From positions 186,001-250,000 of the forward strand of contig NZ_JACCFF010000004.1 of assembly GCF_013449725.1 (NCBI RefSeq): 64,000 nt of DNA. The letters are read 5' to 3'. How positions within the stretch are numbered: position 1 is the first letter of the stretch; every line of letters starts with the position of its first letter. Positions 58,756 through 64,000 of the stretch are shown piece by piece. Source of the DNA: Mycobacteroides sp. LB1. GTDB lineage: Bacteria > Actinomycetota > Actinomycetes > Mycobacteriales > Mycobacteriaceae. A program made the translations under genes and the position numbers. Below the pieces are notes generated by a model. That model did no database searches, was not told where the DNA came from, and saw only the letters and a program-made list of their open reading frames with translations.

Positions 58756-60605
58756 CGCGGGAGCGGATCAGCGTTGGTCTTCTGCTGATCGGCACCGCGG
58801 CGGCATATTTGGTCAACCTCAGCGCCAACGGCTGGGCCAACTCCTTTTATTCGGCTGCGGTGCAAGCGGGTTCGGTATCCTGGAAGGCCGCGTTCTTCGG
58901 CTCCTCGGATGCCGCCAACTCGATCACCGTCGACAAACCACCCGCCTCACTGTGGCTCATGGAACTGTCGGTGCGCATCTTCGGACTGAGCAGCTGGAGC
59001 ATCCTGGTGCCCCAGGTGCTGCTCGGTGTGGCATCTGTGGGCTTGCTCTACGTGATCGTCCGCCGATACTTCGGGCATGCGGCCGGTCTGCTGGCCGGGC
59101 TGGTGCTCGCGGTCACTCCGGTGGCGGTACTGATGTTCCGTTTCAACAACCCGGACGCCCTGTTGGTCTTCTTGACGATCGCCGCGGTGTGGGCGACGTT
59201 GCGCGCCATCGAAGACGGCCGCACCCGCTGGCTGATTCTGGTCGGGGTTCTGGTCGGTTTCGGGTTTCTGACCAAGCAGCTGCAGGTCATGCTCATCATC
59301 CCGCCCGTCGCGTTGACCTACCTGATCGCGGGCCCGGTGAGCGTCGGGAAGCGACTGGCGCAACTTGTCGGATCAGCTGCAGCGGCAGTGGTTTCGGCGG
59401 GATGGTGGATCGTCACGGTGGAACTTTGGCCACCGGGCTCGCGCCCGTGGATCGGCGGTTCGCCCGACAACTCGATCCTGGAGCTCACCCTTGGCTACAA
59501 CGGCCTGGGCCGCATCAACGGTAACGAGAAGGGCAGCGCCTCGGGTCCGCGTGAGGAGATGTACGGCTTCGGTGGCCATTTCGGGAGCGAGCCCGGGATA
59601 GGCAGGTTGTTCCAGCCTGCGCTCGGCGGGCAGATCGCCTGGCTGTTGCCCACGGCGCTGGTCCTCGCAGTGCTGGGAATTATGCTGTTAAGCAAGGAGT
59701 CTCGGTCGGATACGCGGCGCGCGGTGCTGCTTGTGTTCGGGCTGTGGGTATTCACCACGGGTGCGGTGTTCAGCTACATGCAAGGCATCTTCCACCCGTA
59801 CTACTCGGTGGCACTGGCGCCCGCTGTCGCCGCTCTCGTGGGTGCAGGGTCAGCCCTGGCCTGGCGGGAGCGGGAAAAAGCCTGGGTAAGAGCAGCTCTG
59901 GCGGTAACACTGGCTCTCACCGTGGGGATGTCCTGCATGCTGCTGGGTCGGTCACCTGAGTTCCTGCCGTGGCTGCGCTGGGCGGTCCTCGGCCTGGGAG
60001 TAGTGACGCTGGGCGGTCTTGCGGTGAACAGATACCCGAAAGCCGTCGCGGCCGTGGCGATCGTCGTCGCACTGGCGGGTCCGATCGCGTACTCCGCCCA
60101 GACCATCGCCACACCGCAGAGTGGAGCGCTTCCTTCGGCCGGGCCCGAGGTCAAGGGCGGCGGCTTCCCGGAGTTCCCGGATATGCCGGAAAGGCACCGA
60201 CCCGAGTTCGAACGTGGTTCGAAGCGCGGTGGCGGTCTGTTGGACGGAAGCACCCCAGGCCCCAATATCGTTGCCGCCCTGGAGGGCAACGCCGACCGCT
60301 ACACCTGGGTGGCCGCGGCGGTCGGCTCCAACCGTGCGTCCGGATACCAGCTCGCTACCGGCCGTCCGGTGATGCCCATCGGTGGTTTCAACGGCACCGA
60401 CCCGTCGCCGACCCTGGCGCAGTTCCAGCAGTACGTCGCCGACGGGCAGATCCACTATTTCCTGGGCAATGACGGTGGCGGCGAGGGGTTCGGAGCTCCC
60501 GGCAGCGAGACCTCGAAGTCCGTCCAGGAGTGGGTGCAAAACACCTTCACCAAGCAGATCGTCGATGACGTCGAGGTCTACGACCTCACTGTGCGCAAGC
60601 CGTAG
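58752..60605 (+). CDS. GT39/ArnT-like polyprenol-phosphate sugar transferase
   Basis: The ATGA overlap with the GT2-GtrA gene fixes the start; 617 residues. About eleven membrane helices with the ArnT/PMT pattern: 'GWANSFYSAAVQAGSVSWKAAFFGSSDAANSITVDKPPASLWLMELSVRIFGLSSWS' (cited in part) contains the Asp-Lys-Pro-Pro loop, and 'MFRFNNPDALLVFLTIAAVWA' the second conserved loop. A soluble C-terminal domain (~480-617) includes 'LGNDGGGEGFGAPG'. It should use the polyprenyl-phosphate sugar from its partner to glycosylate an extracytoplasmic acceptor; which one is unknown. Confidence 0.88.
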   Translation: MTRERISVGLLLIGTAAAYLVNLSANGWANSFYSAAVQAGSVSWKAAFFGSSDAANSITVDKPPASLWLMELSVRIFGLSSWSILVPQVLLGVASVGLLYVIVRRYFGHAAGLLAGLVLAVTPVAVLMFRFNNPDALLVFLTIAAVWATLRAIEDGRTRWLILVGVLVGFGFLTKQLQVMLIIPPVALTYLIAGPVSVGKRLAQLVGSAAAAVVSAGWWIVTVELWPPGSRPWIGGSPDNSILELTLGYNGLGRINGNEKGSASGPREEMYGFGGHFGSEPGIGRLFQPALGGQIAWLLPTALVLAVLGIMLLSKESRSDTRRAVLLVFGLWVFTTGAVFSYMQGIFHPYYSVALAPAVAALVGAGSALAWREREKAWVRAALAVTLALTVGMSCMLLGRSPEFLPWLRWAVLGLGVVTLGGLAVNRYPKAVAAVAIVVALAGPIAYSAQTIATPQSGALPSAGPEVKGGGFPEFPDMPERHRPEFERGSKRGGGLLDGSTPGPNIVAALEGNADRYTWVAAAVGSNRASGYQLATGRPVMPIGGFNGTDPSPTLAQFQQYVADGQIHYFLGNDGGGEGFGAPGSETSKSVQEWVQNTFTKQIVDDVEVYDLTVRKP

Positions 60606-60625
60606 CCACTACCGCCGAGTGTGAG

Positions 60626-61759
<1,134 letters not shown>

Positions 61760-61943
61760 TCACCCATTGAGAGCTGCGTCACATAAAACAGGCCCTGCAG
61801 AGAACGTCACATGGGACCATTGGTCTCAACTCCTGGCTATGGCTGCTTCGGTCTGTCTACACTCGCCCAGAGCTTGTAGACTTTCAAGTAGCCCCCGAAA
61901 CGTAAAAGTTCGCAGGTCCGTTACCTAATCAAAGGAGATTGGC

Positions 61944-62981
61944 ATGTCGCTCCGCGAGAAGCTCCGCGCGAAGAAAGAAGTACGCGCCGACGCGAGCTAC
62001 GTCCAGGTGCTCGAGACCCTGTCGCACGGCTCCACGCACCGGAACTTCGATCCCTTCATCGATATCGACTGGGATAGCCCGGAGTATGCCGTCGTCCCCA
62101 ATGACCCCCGCTGGGTGCTTCCGCACCGGACCGACCCGTTCGGCCGGCACCCCTGGTACCAGGCGCAGTCGCTGGAGAAGCAAATCGAGATCGGTATGTG
62201 GCGCCAGGCCAACGTCGCCAAGGTTGGTCTGCACTTCGAGAGCATCCTGATCCGCGGTCTCATCCAGTACGCGTTCAGCGTCCCCAACGGCTCACCGGAG
62301 TTCCGGTACCTCAACCACGAGTCCATCGAAGAGTGCAACCACACCCTGATGTTCCAGGAGATGGTGAACCGCCTCGGTGTCGATGTGCCCGGTATGCCGC
62401 GCCTGCTGCGCTGGCTGTCCCCGTTCGTTCCACTGGCCTCCACGCCGTTCCCCGAGATGTTCTTCGTGGGTGTGCTCGCCGGTGAGGAGCCCATCGACCA
62501 CACGCAGAAGAACGTGCTGCGCGAAGGTGACAACCTGCACCCGATCATGAAGCGGGTCATGGAGATCCACGTGGCCGAGGAGGCCCGGCATATCTCCTTC
62601 GCGCATGAGTACCTGCGCAAGCGCGTCCCGGCCATGCACTGGTTCAACCGCTTTGTGCTGTCGATTGCCACCCCGATCACCATGCGGGTGCTGATGGGCG
62701 CGATCATGACGCCGCCGCGCAGTTTCGCCAAGAGATTCGACATCCCGCAAGAGGTGATGAAAGAGATCTTCTGGAAGAGCCCTGCCTCGCGGCAGACGAT
62801 GAGCGAGGTCTTCTCCGACGTCCGGATGCTGGTCAGGGAAACCGGGATGATGAACCCGGTGGCCAAGTTGGTGTGGCGGGCAATGCACATCGATGGTCGC
62901 GCCGCCCGCTACCGCAGCGAGCCGCAGCGCGGCCCGTTGGTGAACTACACCGAGGCAGCACCGGAAACCGTTCCCGCCTGA
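61944..62981 (+). CDS. AurF-like diiron oxygenase, Rv0885-like
   Basis: The ATG follows AAAGGAGATTGGC. The 345-residue helical protein has a complete set of probable diiron ligands in the AurF arrangement: Glu99, Glu130 and His133 ('EECNHTL'), Glu182 ('AGEEPIDH'), His209, Glu213 and His216 ('HVAEEARHISFAHEYL'). Spacings match the AurF ligands I remember (E136-H139, E196, H223-E227-H230). AurF-type enzymes oxidise arylamines or other substrates with O2. It overlaps fprB by one base (TGATG), so FprB is the likely electron source. The natural substrate is unknown. Confidence 0.85.
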   Translation: MSLREKLRAKKEVRADASYVQVLETLSHGSTHRNFDPFIDIDWDSPEYAVVPNDPRWVLPHRTDPFGRHPWYQAQSLEKQIEIGMWRQANVAKVGLHFESILIRGLIQYAFSVPNGSPEFRYLNHESIEECNHTLMFQEMVNRLGVDVPGMPRLLRWLSPFVPLASTPFPEMFFVGVLAGEEPIDHTQKNVLREGDNLHPIMKRVMEIHVAEEARHISFAHEYLRKRVPAMHWFNRFVLSIATPITMRVLMGAIMTPPRSFAKRFDIPQEVMKEIFWKSPASRQTMSEVFSDVRMLVRETGMMNPVAKLVWRAMHIDGRAARYRSEPQRGPLVNYTEAAPETVPA

Positions 62982-64000
62982 TGCCACACGTCGTTACCCA
63001 GGCGTGCTGTAACGAGGGCTCCTGCGTTTACGCATGCCCCGTGAACTGTATCCACCCAACGCCTGATGAACCCGATTTCCTCAAGGCGGAGATGCTGCAC
63101 ATCGACGCCTCCACATGCGTCGACTGCGGTGCCTGCGTAGCTGCTTGCCCGGTGGATGCCATCAAGCCGGACTCGGTGCTCAAGGAAGAACAGCTGCCCT
63201 TCCTGCGCATCAACTCCGAGTTCTACCCGCGGGAAATCCCGCGTGCCAGTTTGGCTCCGGTCATCCAGGCACCGCCGGTACGTGAGAGTGGACGCTCGCT
63301 GAAGGTGGCCATAATCGGCTCCGGTCCTGCGGCCATGTACGCCGCCGACGAGCTGCTGACCCAGCCGAGCGTGAAGGTCAACATGTTCGAAAGGTTGCCC
63401 GCCCCGTATGGTTTGGTACGTGCCGGGGTTGCCCCCGATCACCAGCAGACCAAGCGGGTAACCAAGCTCTTCGACACGATGGCCGCACAGTCCAACTTTG
63501 AGTTCTTCCTGAACGTCGAGGTGGGTAAGGACATCACCCACGACGAGCTGCTGGAGCATCACCATGCGGTGATCTACGCCGTCGGCGCGTCCTCGGACCG
63601 TCGCCTGGACATCCCGGGCCTCGAGCTATTGGGCAACGCCACAGCCACCCAGGTCGTCGCGTGGATCAACGCACACCCTGACTACACCGATTTCCGGGTC
63701 GATCTCGATCACGAACGCGCCGTCGTCATCGGCAACGGGAACGTGGCTCTTGACGTCGCGCGGGTGCTCACCGCGGATACCGATCGCCTTGCGCGCACGG
63801 ATATTTCGGACACCGCGTTGGCCGCGTTGCGCAGCAGCAAGCTGCGTGAGGTCGTCATCGTCGGCCGTCGCGGCCCCGAGCACTCGGCGTTCACGCTGCC
63901 CGAGCTCCTCGGCCTCGTTGGTCTGCCCGATATGACCGTGGTCATCGACGAAGAGACGGCGAAGCTGGTCGACGAGGCGTTGGAGACGCATCTGGAACCG
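62981..64000 (+). CDS. fprB: Ferredoxin/ferredoxin-NADP reductase FprB (3' end outside window)
   Basis: The first 340 codons are present and no stop is reached. Residues 1-70 form a 7Fe/8Fe ferredoxin domain ('ACCNEGSCVYACPVNC', 'CVDCGACVAACPVDAIKPD'). From ~106 on an adrenodoxin-reductase-like flavoprotein follows, with FAD motif 'VAIIGSGPAAMYAADELL', 'FERLPAPYGLVRAGVAPDHQ' and NADP motif 'VVIGNGNVALDVARVLT', 'IVGRRGPEHSAFT'. This fusion equals M. tuberculosis FprB (Rv0886). It moves electrons from NADPH to iron-sulphur or diiron partners; the coupled AurF-like gene is a probable client. Confidence 0.93.
   Translation, partial: MPHVVTQACCNEGSCVYACPVNCIHPTPDEPDFLKAEMLHIDASTCVDCGACVAACPVDAIKPDSVLKEEQLPFLRINSEFYPREIPRASLAPVIQAPPVRESGRSLKVAIIGSGPAAMYAADELLTQPSVKVNMFERLPAPYGLVRAGVAPDHQQTKRVTKLFDTMAAQSNFEFFLNVEVGKDITHDELLEHHHAVIYAVGASSDRRLDIPGLELLGNATATQVVAWINAHPDYTDFRVDLDHERAVVIGNGNVALDVARVLTADTDRLARTDISDTALAALRSSKLREVVIVGRRGPEHSAFTLPELLGLVGLPDMTVVIDEETAKLVDEALETHLEP

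Overview
The window is mycobacterial chromosomal DNA with high GC (roughly 64% by eye) and dense, often overlapping genes. From about 14.9 kb onward the gene order follows the Mycobacterium tuberculosis block Rv0857-Rv0886 as I remember it: dapC, fadA, fadB, XPB helicase (ercc3), its partner protein, moaC2, mog, moaE2, rpfA, moaD2, moaA2, cspB, the Rv0875c-Rv0877-like genes, a MarR regulator, a TrmH methyltransferase, sepH, serC, a diiron oxygenase and fprB. The GC level and many inserted accessory genes suggest a rapid grower such as the M. abscessus/chelonae group (Mycobacteroides). This is inference; no database was searched.

Layout. 1-7.4 kb: two clusters for CoA-thioester catabolism. The first is TetR, short-chain dehydrogenase and crotonase on the plus strand. 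The second is two OB-fold (DUF35-type) proteins, two thiolase-like proteins without the catalytic cysteine, a crotonase and a TetR on the minus strand. 7.5-8.5 kb: an iron-siderophore binding lipoprotein. 8.7-12.5 kb: a four-gene overlapping operon of exported or membrane proteins that I do not recognise; two members are paralogues and a third is internally duplicated. 12.6-20.1 kb: Mcr-like racemase, esterase, DapC and the FadA/FadB beta-oxidation complex. 20.2-27.8 kb: an AT-rich leader followed by PapA-like acyltransferase, serine hydrolase, second acyltransferase and MmpL transporter, which looks like an acylated-lipid assembly and export island. 27.8-31.6 kb: TetR with a divergent FAD monooxygenase of the rifampicin-monooxygenase type, two matching operator palindromes, an LLM oxidoreductase and an SRPBCC protein. 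31.6-34.1 kb: PA14-like lipoprotein and membrane acyltransferase.

34.1-46 kb: XPB helicase and partner, molybdopterin genes in two blocks, a secretory-lipase-family protein, twin methyltransferases, and rpfA behind a clear c-di-AMP (ydaO-type) riboswitch. 46-54.6 kb: AlkD-like glycosylase, membrane and regulatory genes, TrmH and SepH. 54.7-60.6 kb: an inserted envelope block with LpqH and a paralogue, DUF202 proteins, a hemophore-like secreted protein and a GT2-GtrA plus GT39 pair. 60.6-64 kb: serC, an AurF-like diiron oxygenase and the first part of fprB, which is cut by the window edge.

No tRNA, rRNA, insertion sequence, phage or CRISPR array was recognised. The best candidates for undescribed biology are the 8.7-12.5 kb operon, the 20.2-27.8 kb lipid island, and the split OB-fold/degenerate-thiolase cluster.
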